Shown here: piece after piece, positions 33,751-45,740 of the stretch
Layout: every line of letters begins with the position of its first letter
How positions within the stretch are numbered: position 1 is the first letter of the stretch
NCBI GenBank assembly: GCA_008921705.1
Contig: VFFE01007188.1
Span: 50,716-114,715 of the forward strand
Source: Burhinus oedicnemus
Taxonomy: Eukaryota; Chordata; Aves; Charadriiformes; Burhinidae
Direction of reading: 5' to 3'
Length of the DNA: 64,000 bases
Position numbers and translations under genes: made by a program
The notes under the pieces: model-generated
The model's input: the letters and a program-made list of their open reading frames with translations, nothing else
Told to the model about the DNA's origin: nothing
Database searches by the model: none

Positions 33751-35984
33751 TATTGTTATCTTTTCATTTGTTGATCCATCACCCATGCCAAGGCTCATCA
33801 CTCAGGTTTTGTCTGCATTGTCGTGTTTGGTCATAGACCACTATACCTGTTTGGGTTGCAGTTGGCTCTTGGCCAAAATGGCCATGGTAGGTCCATATCA
33901 GGTGCCCTAATAATCTCACCCTGCTTTCAAGATCTGATGCTTGGGATTCTCATCTTTTCCTGAATGGACAAATTCCTGAATATTTACTGCTAGGAGAATA
34001 TTATTTTTCAGTGTGGGAAATTAGTAATGCAACTGCACTATGGAAATGAAGAATACTATCACATCCATCCCTCTGCTATATTCCTTACCTTGGTAGTAGA
34101 CTATCAAACTAGCTAGAGGCTGTATTTGCCATTAGTGGTCACTCTTCTGAAATGGTTGATGGGAACTTTCAGGTTGCTGGTGACCAAGGGTGTCTTGAGA
34201 GTAGCTTCTCTCTGTGTGATTTGGGTAGAAAAAACCCCTTAATTCTGCACATAGCCTTCTATAAACACATAAAGAATTTTTCTATTTAGTTCTGTTATAA
34301 AACCGTTTTCATTTCATTCCAATAGCCTCCCAACTTTCACGGCATATTTTGTTCAGTACAAAATCTCTAAGTCTAAATGCTTGGAGCTGAAGATGAGCCT
34401 ATAAGCAGAAAATTTCCTTCCTGCAATAAATTTTTGCAGTATAGTAAGTTTAGAAATTTTTGGTATTCTGAAAATGGAAATTTTTAAACTGCAGCTTTTA
34501 ATACCAAATTAGATAGCATTATTAATATTATATCTGGTAATTTTTGAGGTGATCAAAGTCACCTCACCTGCTAATCATTTAGAAAAACTGTAAGGAATAA
34601 ATGGAGTATAAAAGTAGTTTGGCACTTCTAAATCTCTTTTATCTCCCCTGTAACATTTCTTCTTTAATTCAGAGGATGTTTCAGCCACAAAATACTTAAA
34701 CACCACAGATTTTACTCACAGCTGGAAGGACATTATGACCAAAGGAAGAAGTTTCCAAAAGTTCATAATAGAGTAAACAATGGACACTGAAAAATGTGCT
34801 TGTGTCTCAAACAGCTTGGAATATTGGTTACATTTTCATGACATTCCTGGCAATTTCAGAATATATGAATGACTGCCCTGCATCTAGGTCAACTGACAAT
34901 CTATTTAGAAGAACAATTGGCAGTACAAGTCAAGTGAAGGAAATGAAAATGGAACATGTACTATTTTCCCAAAATATAATCTTAATTCTTACAACTTCCT
35001 GTAGTCATAATTTTTTTTTTCTTTTTTGAGCTGGTTATTATAAGTTCCAGTTCAATAATCCTTTATGATTTTTTTCTATTAATTAGTGCAATCACACTGA
35101 AACTACCTAGACTTTAAGTTTCTATGTTTTCTACTGTTCATTGAAAGTTATTCACTTGAAGACAGGCATCTTTGCACATTGGAAATAAAGTGAGTATTTA
35201 CAGTCTTTAGAAACATATGTTTTTCTTTCTCTTACAGCTACTAAATAGAGCATTTGACATGCACGCACATGTCAGCCTGCTCTTTTTTCTTGGACTGTAT
35301 GGTATAAGTTAAAAAAATTGAAAGAAGGAACAAAACAAGGAAATGGGAGGGGAGAGAGAATATAAAATTGGAAAAAATCTGAAACAGATGAATGGAAAAG
35401 GAGAACAGATGCAGTAAGAATCCATAGAGGAGAAGAAAATAGATAATAATACCAAGAAAGGTTTATTAACAGTTAATCACAAAAGAAATAATATTGCATT
35501 AAGCAAAGAGGAAAATTCTGACAATTGACATACAGTGCTTGATCTGCAATTCCAGTCTTCTTGTCGGGTTAAGCTAAGAAAAAAACTGTAATAAGTATAC
35601 AAGAAAGAAATTAATGCTGAGATTACAGCACGTATGGAAAGGTTTTTTAAATTTTTTTTTATTACATTAATACATGTGTAAATTACGGACACCATTCATG
35701 ATGTTGCCTTGTATTATCACAGACACAGGTTAATCTGTATTGTACTGCATTATAATGTAATAGAGACGAGTAAAGATGTAATAAGTTTTTGTAAAACTTA
35801 CTGAAATGTTGCCTGTATATGAATACAGCTAATAGAGGCAACCCACAGGTGTAGCACTTTGCACAGCAGTTTGCAGAGAGGGGCACACAGAAGGGGGGCA
35901 GCAACTCTGCTGAGGGCAGTGCACATGTTCAGAAATGGTGATGATGCACCGCCAGGAGTGGTCTCCAGCATGTGCTGAAGTAAT
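33751..35984. other. AT-rich noncoding DNA
   Basis: No recognisable gene or element. A T-rich run lies near 35012-35025. The first 100 bases may still belong to LTR-B. Confidence 0.5.
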
Positions 35985-36116
35985 TATCCCTGTCAAATCA
36001 GAGGCCTCAGCCCAGAACTAAGGAGGATGTAGCTGTCCAGGTCCTGGGCTGCTGGGACACCTGGAACCACCTGCTGAGGCTGGGGGAGCAGGAGGTAGGT
36101 TCCTTGCCTGCAAGAG

Positions 36117-36749
36117 GTGGGCAGCGGTGGAGGGTTTGTGTCACCAAGTGAAAGAGTTAAAGGAGGAGGTCAGCAGTTAGTGCAGCAGCAGAGATCACCA
36201 GAAAGAGATAACCAGATCTTCTTCAAGACTCTGCAGCTTCAAAAGCCCAGATCCCTAGCTGTACCAAAGAAAGGGCAGGCAAATTCTGTGCCTGTCAGGG
36301 TGGGAAGTGGAGACTCCTGCAAAGGCTGGAAGCTTGTGACTTCTGGCACTAGGAGGGAAGCTCTTGATCTGCCTGCAGGTCCACAGCTACTGAAGAGATT
36401 TAGTGCCCTGATAGCAGGCGAGGGGCTGGAGCTGTATCCAATGAAACATCTGAGATGGTTGAGTAATACTGCCAGGAAAGACCTGAGAAGTATCACAGGT
36501 GACTAAATGTGTCTGGGCCAATACTCCTCAATCCTGACAGTGAGATGAAAGGCCTTAAGGAGAAGGATTGTCTGCGTCAACAACTGTTTGGGCAGCTGGT
36601 GTCAGCAGTAGGGCTGCAGTTTCTGTGATCAGGGGACCCTCTTTGAGGACCAAGGAATGCTTGGAAGAGATGGGACCCACCTGACTAAGGGGGACAAACA
36701 CATCTTTGCCAGCAAGCTGGCCAATCTGATGAGGAGAACTTTAAACTGA
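36117..36749 (+). pseudogene. CR1-H ORF1 remnant (coiled coil and SGNH-esterase C-terminus)
   Basis: Multiple frameshifts, but the landmarks are in order. A HQVKELKEEVS coiled-coil phrase lies near 36138-36175. Degraded middle sequence follows. The esterase C-terminal block at about 36633-36749 contains CDQGTLFEDQGMLGRDGTHLTKG and ends in SKLANLMRRTLN followed by TGA (36747-36749). The Asp and His of DGTHL, the block V pair of SGNH hydrolases, are intact here, unlike in CR1-E. The nucleophile (GDS) block was not recognised, so it is either lost or too diverged. Confidence 0.75.
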
Positions 36750-37059
36750 GAATGACAGGGGAGGAAGAAGGATGACAAACAATGAAATAAGGAAGTGGTA
36801 GACCAGGTTGTAAAGCAAAGGGGTTATCATAATCAGCAAGATAGGGATCACCCTGACCATGTGCATCATAGTTGGGAGATTAACCACAAGACCTGCTACA
36901 GAGGTAAAATTTTGGGGCATCATTTGCCAAAGTAATACATGATAGAACCAGACAGCAAGGTTCAGTTAAAATTGCATGTAAATATTTGTACTGACACTCC
37001 CTCCTCAGAAGAAATTAATCTCTGCTGAGGTCCTGGACAGGGTGCAAAACAGCCAGTCA

Positions 37060-37697
37060 CTAATGGTGTACACTGGGGCTAATTTTGTTTAACATCTTTG
37101 TTAATGACCTGGATGATGTGTCAGAGTGCACTATCAGCAAGTTTATAAATGATACAGAACTGGGAGAAGTAGTTGATACAACAGATGGCTGAGAGGGACC
37201 TCAAAAGTTTAGAGAAATGTGAAGAGAAAAAACACATGAAGTTCAGCAAAGGGAAATGCAAAGTCATATCCCTGGGAAGGAGTAACCCCAGGCACCAGGA
37301 TAGGATGCAGAAACCAGCTGAAAGCAGTTTTGCAGAAAAAAACCTTGTAGGTCCTGATGAAAAACAGGTTGACCAGAAGCCAGCAATGTGCCCTTATGGC
37401 AAAGAAAGCCATCAGTTTCCTGGACTGTGATAGAAATAGCATTAGGAGCATTAGGTCGAAGAAGGTGATCCTTCCCCCTTACTCAGTACTGGTGAGGCCA
37501 CATCTGAAGTCCTGGATCAAGGTCCCTGGTACAAGAAAGGCAAGCCCAGTGAAGGGCCATTAAGATGATTAACAGACTGGAGCATCTTACATTCAAAGAA
37601 GCTGAGACAGTTGGAACAGTTTAGCCTGGAGAAGAGAAGGATTAGCAGGGATCTGATCTGTGTGTGTAAATACCTGGTGGAAGGGAGGAAAGAAGAT
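37060..37697 (+). pseudogene. CR1-H ORF2 remnant (RT C-terminal half)
   Basis: Reading across several frames gives IFVNDLDD, SKFINDTELGE (compare [11 protein letters not shown], so the FADD box has become FIND), MKFSKGKCKVISLGRSN, a KNRLTRSQQCALMAKKA block and then FSLEKRRISRDLICVCKYLVEGRKED. The rest follows at 39212. Frame breaks and an altered active site make it a relic. The degree of decay shows it is older than CR1-I, which interrupts it. Confidence 0.8.
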
Positions 37698-39211
37698 CAT
37701 ATCATAGAATCACCTAGGTCAGAAGGGACCTTTAAGATCATCGAGTCCAACCATCAACCTAACACTGCCAACACCACCACTAAACCATGTCTCTCAGCAA
37801 CATGTCTACCTGTCTTTTAAATACCTCAAGGGATGGTGGTTCCACCACTTCACTGGGCATCCTGTTCCAATGCTTGACAAGCATTTTGGTGAAGAAATTT
37901 TTCCTAATATCCAACCTAAACCTCCCCTGGCACAACTTGAAGCTGTTTTCTCTTGTCGTGTCACTTATTACTTGGGACAAAAGACCAACACCCACCTCAC
38001 TACAACGTCCTTTCAGGTAGTGATAGAGAGCAATAAGGTCTCCCTTCAGCCTCCTTTGCTCCAGGTTAAACAACCCCAGTTCTCTCAGCTGTGCCTCATA
38101 AGACTTGCGCTCTAGACCCTTCACCAGCTTTGTTGCCCTTCTCTGGACACGCTCCAGCATCTCAATGTCTTTCTTGTAGTGAGGGGCCCAAAACCGAACA
38201 CAATATTTGAGGTGGGCCCTCACCAGTGCTGAGTACAGGTGGACAATCACCTCCCTAGTCCTGCTGGCCACACTATTTCTGATACAAGCCAGGATGCTGT
38301 TGGCCTTCTTGGCCACCTGGGCACACTGCTGGCTCATATTCAGCTGCCTGTTGACCAACACCCCCAGGTTCTTTTCTGCCAGGTAGTTTTCCAGTCACTC
38401 TTCTCCAAGCCTGTCGTGCTGCATGGGGTTGTTGTGACCCAAGTGCAGGACCTGGCTCTTGGCCTTGTTGAACCTCATACCATTGGCCTTGGCCCATTGA
38501 TCCAGCCTGTCCAGATCGCACTGTAAGGCCATCCTACCCTCAAGCAGATCAACACTTCCACTTAATTTGGTGTCATCTGCAAACTTACTGAGGGTACACT
38601 CAATCTCCTCGTCCAGGTCATTGATACAGATTTTAAAGAAAACAGGCCCCAATACTAGGCCCTGGGGAACACCACCTGTGACCAGCCACCAGCTGGATTT
38701 AACTCCATTCACCACCACTCTGAGCCCAGCCTTCCAGCCAGTTTTTGACCCAGCAAAGAGTACACCCATCCAAGCCATGAGCAGCCAGTTTTTCCAGGAG
38801 AATGCTGTGGGAAATGGTGTTGAAGGCTTTACTAAAGTCTAGGTAAACAACATCCACAGCCTTTCCCTTGTCCACCAAGCGGGTCACCTGGTCGTAAAAG
38901 GAGATCAGGTTAGTCAAGCAGGACCTGCCTTTCATGAACCCATGGTGACTGGGCCTGATCACCTGGTTGTCCTGCATGTGCTGCATAACAGCACCCAGCA
39001 TGATCTGCTCCATAATCTTCCCCAGCATCAAGGTCAGACTGATGTGCTGGTAGTTCCCCCAGTCCTCCTTCTGGCCCTTCTTGTGGATGGGCATCACACT
39101 TGCTAATCTCCAGTCAACTGGAACCTTCCTGGTTACCCAGGACTAATAAATGATGGAAAGTGGCTTACTGTGCACCTCCACCAGCTCCCTCAGCACCCTC
39201 GTGTGGTTCCC
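37698..39211 (-). mobile_element. CR1-I, 5'-truncated CR1 nested in CR1-H
   Basis: Minus-strand CR1 of about 1.5 kb inside the plus-strand CR1-H. It is flanked by the direct repeat AGAT (37694-37697 and 39212-39215), consistent with a short target duplication. The 3' end has the GTGATTCTATGAT octamer; the 5' end is truncated in the codons for PRVLRELVE. It is the same lineage as CR1-B and CR1-D but is clearly distinct from the block those two share. Confidence 0.93.
37780..39200 (-). pseudogene. CR1-I ORF2 remnant (reverse transcriptase)
   Basis: Motifs in order are [25 protein letters not shown] (catalytic Asp present), [22 protein letters not shown] (intact), [17 protein letters not shown] and a complete tail ending MLLRDMV. 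It is broken by one frameshift near 38730 (between the EGWAQ and [10 protein letters not shown] blocks) and by a TGA near 38393 ([11 protein letters not shown], from TGG). The endonuclease is absent through 5' truncation. The active-site residues survive but the protein cannot be made. Confidence 0.9.
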
Positions 39212-39505
39212 AGATGCAGCCAGACTCTCCTCAGTGGTGCCCAGTGACAGAGCAAAGGGAAATGGGCACAAACCAAAATACATTTAAATGTAAGAAAAAA
39301 CTTTTTTCCTGTAATGGTGATGGAAAACTGGAATGGATTACCTCCCTGAGATGTGGTGGAGTCTCGTTCCGGAGAGATATTCAAAACGTGACTGGACACA
39401 ACCCTGGGCAATGTGCCCTAGGGAATCCTACTCTAAGCAGGGAGTTTGGATTCAATGACCTCAACAGGTCTCTTCCAACTTCAGCTTTTCTGTATTCTGT
39501 GATTT
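39212..39505 (+). mobile_element. CR1-H, 3' part beyond the nested CR1-I
   Basis: Resumes the plus-strand CR1-H with GCAGCCAGACTCTCCTCAGTGGTGCCC (coding for SQTLLSGAQ-like sequence in the old frame). It then carries the region equivalent to FFL.VMVMENWNGLPP, the CR1 3' UTR and the terminal CTGTATTCTGTGATTT octamers at about 39490-39505. It supplies the 3' end missing from 35985-37697. Confidence 0.88.
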
Positions 39506-42500
39506 CTTTTATAAAGGATTAGTTTTTAGAAGCTCTGACTTTTGATATTGTAATTTTTCATCATAATTTCCTTCCTTGTAACTTGATTTGGCACTCTTTC
39601 TTATTTCAATTTATAAAAATAATAATTTCAAGTTGAACTTGTCTTCTCTCTGGAACATACTTACTTTTCCTCACCTCCTGAATAATATTTCTATTTCTTT
39701 TTCTTTTACAGAGGTATTGCCTTCCCACCCTGCTGATTTATATTAACCTTTGTTTTTATTTGCTGGCTTATACAAAACAGAGTCATCAATGATTTTCTGT
39801 TTGTGTGTGTTCTGTTTCCATGAAATGGGACAAAACAAGAATTAATGATTTAGAGTGAAATCACCTAACATGTACGTTTTAGGAAAATATTTGCTAAGGG
39901 AAAATAGTAAAGAAAGTGATTCTTATTTACAATTTACACCTTTAGCACGCCTTTAGATACATAATTCTATATTTGTACAGATTTATTCCTATGCAGTATT
40001 TCTGAAATCTTAAAGCTGAAATTTATCAAGGTTATCAAATCAATATATAAAACTTGTGATGTGTATGGAGAAGTTTCTCTTTTCATAATTCCAGGTATAT
40101 TTGCATGTATTTCTTACTTTAGTACCATTTGTTTTTCAATATCCAAACCAGTAATTTAATATATGAACAAATATTCACGCAAACTTAAGCCCAAATCTAT
40201 TTGATTAGACTAGAAGTTGCTGCTTTCATAGATGTTAGTGCATGCTTGTATATATTGTCTATATATGTGCACATACATAATATACATGCGAGTATAATGT
40301 ATGCATGCATTGTTTTTTATATATGTATGTATATTATACACACACATATATAAAAATATGCACAGATATACCAGGACAATAAACATAAAACAAAGGTAAA
40401 GAAAGAATTTTATATTGTTTCTCCCTTTAAAATAACATTTTGTCTATCGTAATGTTAGAAAAGTCAAAACTTAGTTTTCTCCAGAATATCTATTTTATTG
40501 CCATTAATAATTTACCATGACCTCAATGAAAAAGTATAATAGATAGCTGGTGAACAAAAATTCTTGTAGGTCTTGAAATCAATCTGAGTGCTGAGTAACA
40601 ATTCTCAAAGATTGATCCATTTCTGAAGTCAGCACAAAATGCACTTTTATAGTTTAACTCAAGATTTAGATCTCTCTTGTCACTTTAAATTTTAACAAAT
40701 CAGCTATAAATATTTATTCTAAGGGGACAAGAATGATATCTCCCATGTTATTCTGACACCTACAATCCTAACTCTTTTCTATGTCACCATTCTTTGTTAA
40801 ATTGTTGGAAAATGACATCTGTTTTAGACAATGAGGTCCCATTAGATCACGTAAATTTTCTTCCACGTTCTTCTGATGTCCATGATGATATGTTACATAC
40901 ATTAAACATATATCTCATAATGTTTTCTAAAGTCATTAAAAGAAATGAAATAAATTTCACTTTCGATAAAAGAGAGAATATTGTTCGCTGGATGAATAAG
41001 AAACAAAGAACATCTTAGTCTTGAGCTCTAAACAATTGTTAAATTGAGACCACTTGTAAACTTTATTCAAATGGATTGCAGAAGCATCTATTGTATAGTG
41101 AAAAATGTAAAGAAATACACACACAACAACGCTGAAAAGAAGAGATTAAAGCCATTTGTTAAATTCCATTACATTTGGAAAACTACAGATGAAGGGTTTT
41201 TTTAAAATTATTTACATTTCTATGGATGTAACATAAGAAAAAACAACAACAAAAAAACCTCCCAAAAATACCCCCCCACAAAACCCAAAAACGTGGAACT
41301 CTTCATTTTTTAGCAAGTTAGAAGACAGAATATTAAGACATTTACAGAAAAGACCTACATGATCATGACAGGTTTGCTTTACTAGTGAAAGTTTTGAGAG
41401 CTACATATCTTTAAGATTTGAAGTGCACCTTTTTTGTTTAGAAGTACCTGTCTTCAAAGTTATATATGTTAAATATTTCTTGTTCAATAATCAGATAAAA
41501 AGCATTTCAAACCTGTAGTCTATCACATATCCTTCTGTCTTCAGTGACATTCAAGTGTGAATTCACAGGCTGGTAGAGTAATGCATGGAAGAACTGTACA
41601 GAAAGGCAGGTGCTTGTATCCAGATATCCTTACTCTTTTATCAACTCTACTTGAGTAAGATAGAGATGTCACATCCTGTAGCTCAGATGTAATTCACATA
41701 TAAAGACATCAGAAACAAATTTCACCTTTGATTTGCTACTTTGTTACTTTGTAGGTGTGGGACTCCAAAGCTTTCTGGTTCCTAAGACTCACATCCTAAT
41801 GGAAAAGACGCACATCTTAAGGATGAGAAAAAATTGTACAAGATTCTTTCTTTCTTCCTCTCATTTCTTGCTCTTTTCATTGAAATTTAATTTCCAAAGA
41901 AGAAATTTTGATGGATTCAGACAAATGTTTTCGCCTGAAGGACTGGAGTTACACAACAGAGAACATCTCATTTCCCATAGGAATGCATTTTATGATAGAA
42001 TAACACTTCAGAGATGTTTCTTTCTCTCCATATTATCAGGTCCCATATAAAGGCCCTAAATGACTAACTTATTCTAAATATCTTCCTTTCAGTTAGCTAT
42101 ATGTAAGTACTGTGAGATATGAAATCCTGTCAAAACAATTAGAAACTGGTGTCACCATTGATTATCAAAGTTGTGTTAAAATGTAAGAAATTTTAATGAA
42201 ATTCAGTACGGATTTAGTTTAGGGGATGCAGAAGAAATTAAATTTTTTCCATTTCTTTTCCTTTAAATTATGCATCTGACATTTATTATGACATTTTAGC
42301 ATACTGGGAGAGAAATTTTTATTACCCACCTATTTTATTATTTGGACTAATTTTGCTTAAATAGCAAATATGTGAATATCTTAAAAACCTCTCTCTCCTA
42401 GCTATCAGAAAGTTTCTTCCCAACAGGCTACAACCATGTACACTTAGTTATGTCTTTTAATTTTTAGAATTATTTTTTAATTGTAAGTCATTTATTCATA

Positions 42501-45500
42501 TCATTTATGTGTTGGACACTTGTGAAGACTTTAATTTTCTTTGTTTTAGAGACTTTTTTGATAGATGAAGAGACATCGTCAGCTAGTTCATTTCATATAG
42601 AGATGTGATTAGACAGATAAATGCGTTCATGAACAAAATAAGGCTGGAAATTAATAATAAATTTCTGTCATTGAATGATAACAGATGTCTTGCATGACTA
42701 CTTCTGAAAAATATGGTCAATATATAGTGAGACTAACAGTTTTAACCAATTTCTAGAGGCTTACTAGTTAAATTTTAGAGATTGGAGGTAGTCACACTAA
42801 AGAATAGTTATCAGCTATCTGTAGGTTATAAGTTATATAAAAAGCTTTTCTACACAGTGCAGTGATCCAAAGAAATCTAATATTTTTGATCATAAAATGA
42901 CCAATCCTCTTCAAACCAATGGTGATATCACGCTATAGATAAATTTGTTTGTTTTGCACATGTCTATCAACATCCAAATGTGATGGAAAACATTGAATAA
43001 TTGTGAGCTATTTTAACTATTTTTAATAAAAAGCTGTAGGTCGACGAGACTTGACTTGAGATGGGACACCTCAGCTACTGACTTAAGAGTTTTTTGTATA
43101 ATTGTACATTTTATGTGGATTTACTTGTGTTTTGAAAGGCTTTTCAATATTTTCCTAAGCAAAGTGAAATATTTAAAAGAATAAACTCTTTGTAAAAATA
43201 CCTGTTATGTCTTTCTTGTTATAGTTCTAGACTGAAATAATTTTCTGTAATAATCTATATCTACAACCTAAAATATATTTGCAGAATTTAATGATCAAAG
43301 TTCTGAGCAACTGACATAAAAAGACCTATTCATTCATTTGACAATCCAGTATTTTTCCCTCTGATAGGTACCATTTTCAAAATTTCCTGTAAAACCCTTT
43401 TGGATTCTTTATTGATGAGTAGACAGATATCCCTGATGGTTTTTAACCACTGTTCCATTTTCCTGGAAAAACTGTTCCATTTTTTTCTCTTTCTTCACAT
43501 TCCATTATGTATATATTGCTAATAAATACAGAGAAAGATTAAATATATGATTACTGATAGACTATCTCTGTTTGTCTTTTTTACAGCTCCCACATTTTTC
43601 TAATTTATTAGTATGCCAAGCATGGCATATTAATACATTCTATTCCTGTGCAGTGCATTTTGATTGATTGTTCCCTTATTGCTCTTTTCTAAACATGTTT
43701 AAAAGTTCATATTTTCTGAACACCAGAGTGACTTTTTTTCAGCTGAGTAAGAATAAATATGATTTCTGGAAAAAAAGAAAAAAATATTTCATAACAGAAG
43801 GAAGTAGGGCAGATGAGATTTAAATATTAGAAAAAGAAAAACAGAAATTGAAAAAAAACAATCCGAAGAGCAAATTAGCTCATCCAAAAACACTAGCACA
43901 GTATAATAACTGAACAGAACATAACAGAATAGGTCTTGTAATTTAGCTTTGGTCTATATTTAAATACTTTGATGACTTAACTGTGCCCTGTAGTAATATG
44001 AAAAATAAAGTAAATAGCCTACATGACTTTGGCAATAATGTTATATCCAAGATCTAGGAGCAATAGTAAAAATCCCTTTAACTGGATTTTCTCTTTTGGG
44101 AAAAGAATCAAGCAAGGATTTGTGGATTCTGTCAATATGTATTCTGCCATTTTTCCAAAAGGCAGTTTTAATAAAAATGTAGTAACAAAGCTTTTTTTTG
44201 CTTATATTATATATAATAGCAAAACAAAACAGAACAAAAAAGTTTGAACATATTTGGAAGTCTGCAAAACAGATGATAGAAAGGATTTTAGTAAGGATTT
44301 TTCTCTTTTTCTTGACAGCTTGTGCTCATTACTCCAACTGATGAAGTAAGGTTAAGTCTGATCATTAAAGATTTTCTTTACTTTTCTGTGAAAGCCTACC
44401 ACGCTTTATCCATAAGCTTACGAGAAGCATAAGTCTGGGACGAAACAAAAAATTTTTTGTTTAAAATTAAACTTATATCTAGTAATTAGGTGTTGTTTTC
44501 TAGAATTTTTCTATGGTGTAAGTGCACAAGCTCTCTGTGGACTCTCAGGATAGGTTATGAGGACAAAAAGTCAAGAAGATCATGATATAAGGAAGGTGCA
44601 CAGTGTCTCCTGTTTCTGAATGTTCTGGTGAAATTCTGACTAGAAGTGCAGGACTCGAAACTTGATTAAGCCACAGCCACAGTATTTAACTTAACAGCTA
44701 TAAAATTGACTGCTTTCTTATTATATAAATTCTGTTCTTTATAGAATGAATAATATAAAATTAAATGGTTTTATTTCTCTTCTAATCTATAAATGTTTCC
44801 TTAATATTTGTTCTCATTTCTTTGTAAGATGCATCAGATTCTTGTCTTTTATTGTTAATGCTGTTTTGATTTCCTTGACTTTAAAGCACTGATTTTGTAA
44901 CTGTAGATGAATTTGTTCCTCTGCTTCATCATTATCTTGAGATTTTAGTTCTACTTTTCTGAAATCCAGATATAGCGTTTGAATTATATATGGTGGGGTT
45001 TTTTCTTCACTTGTTCTTGCTTTAAATTAAATTAGAAATAAACTTTTTATTTGTAAGTCATACTTTAATTAAAGCACAGTACTTTTAATAATAGGTAAAT
45101 AAGAATAAGTCCTCTAATGTTCAGAGTAATTGATTTTACACACCACAGTGACATGAACCAGATGAAGAATCAAGTAAAAAAATCTTATTTATTTTTATGA
45201 ATATTTTATTTACATAATAAAGATACTACTTTTAGCATCTCTCTTTGTTCTCATGCTACTGCTTCTTTCTGTCCCTCTCCTGCTAGTATCTGCATGCATG
45301 CAGAGGAAATGCATAAAGACATAAAGTTATGCCTTTAAAAGGAAATGGTATTCCGAGGTAAAGAAAATAATACTGTCATATTTGTTTATTTTATTGAGTG
45401 AAGATTAGCAGTGTTTCTTTCAGTGCACTCACACTAATTTTTTTCTGTGATTTTTACAGAATTAGCACAGCTGGAATTACCAGGAAAATCAATTAATCTC

Positions 45501-45740
45501 TAATGATCTTAAACTCATGTTTTTGCTATTTCTGTGTCACTGGTGTTCTAATAAAGGCTGAAATCCTGCAGGTTCTACATACAAAGAAATGCCATTTCTG
45601 GATAAGAAATATACATTGTACAGTTTTAGGAATTTGTTAATTGTACTACATAAGTGTGTCTATGAAGCTCTTTTCAGAAAACTCCTAGATGATTAATAGC
45701 TGTCTTCAATACTGATGCCTAAGTACCTGTTAGCTCTTTT
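39506..45740. other. AT-rich noncoding DNA
   Basis: Over 6 kb without a recognisable gene, RNA or interspersed repeat. Dinucleotide-rich AT/GT/CA sequence spans about 40230-40380. A/C-rich low-complexity sequence is at 41235-41295. Long A/T stretches elsewhere. Confidence 0.55.
40230..40380. repeat. Degenerate AT/GT/CA dinucleotide region
   Basis: Imperfect mixtures of ATAT, TGTG and CACA dinucleotides (for example TATACACACACATATATAAA near 40340). A decayed compound microsatellite. Confidence 0.7.

Larger units (their letters stand above)
35985..37697 (+). mobile_element. CR1-H, old CR1 with ORF1, 5' part
   Basis: Plus-strand old CR1. The left part (to 36749) is ORF1-like and ends with an SGNH block reading DGTHLTKGDKHIFASKLANL. 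A short transitional stretch (36750-37050) may contain the start of ORF2. From about 37060 the RT region appears (IFVNDLDD.SECTISKF). The normal endonuclease and early RT (about 1.5-2 kb) are missing, so it is internally deleted. At 37697 it is interrupted by CR1-I and resumes at 39212. The 5' boundary at about 35985 is an estimate. Confidence 0.75.

Noticed and set aside
41733..42050. A 105-codon open frame in AT-rich DNA.
   Set aside because: Low-complexity, F/L/S-rich translation as expected from AT-rich noncoding DNA; no motif or supporting context.
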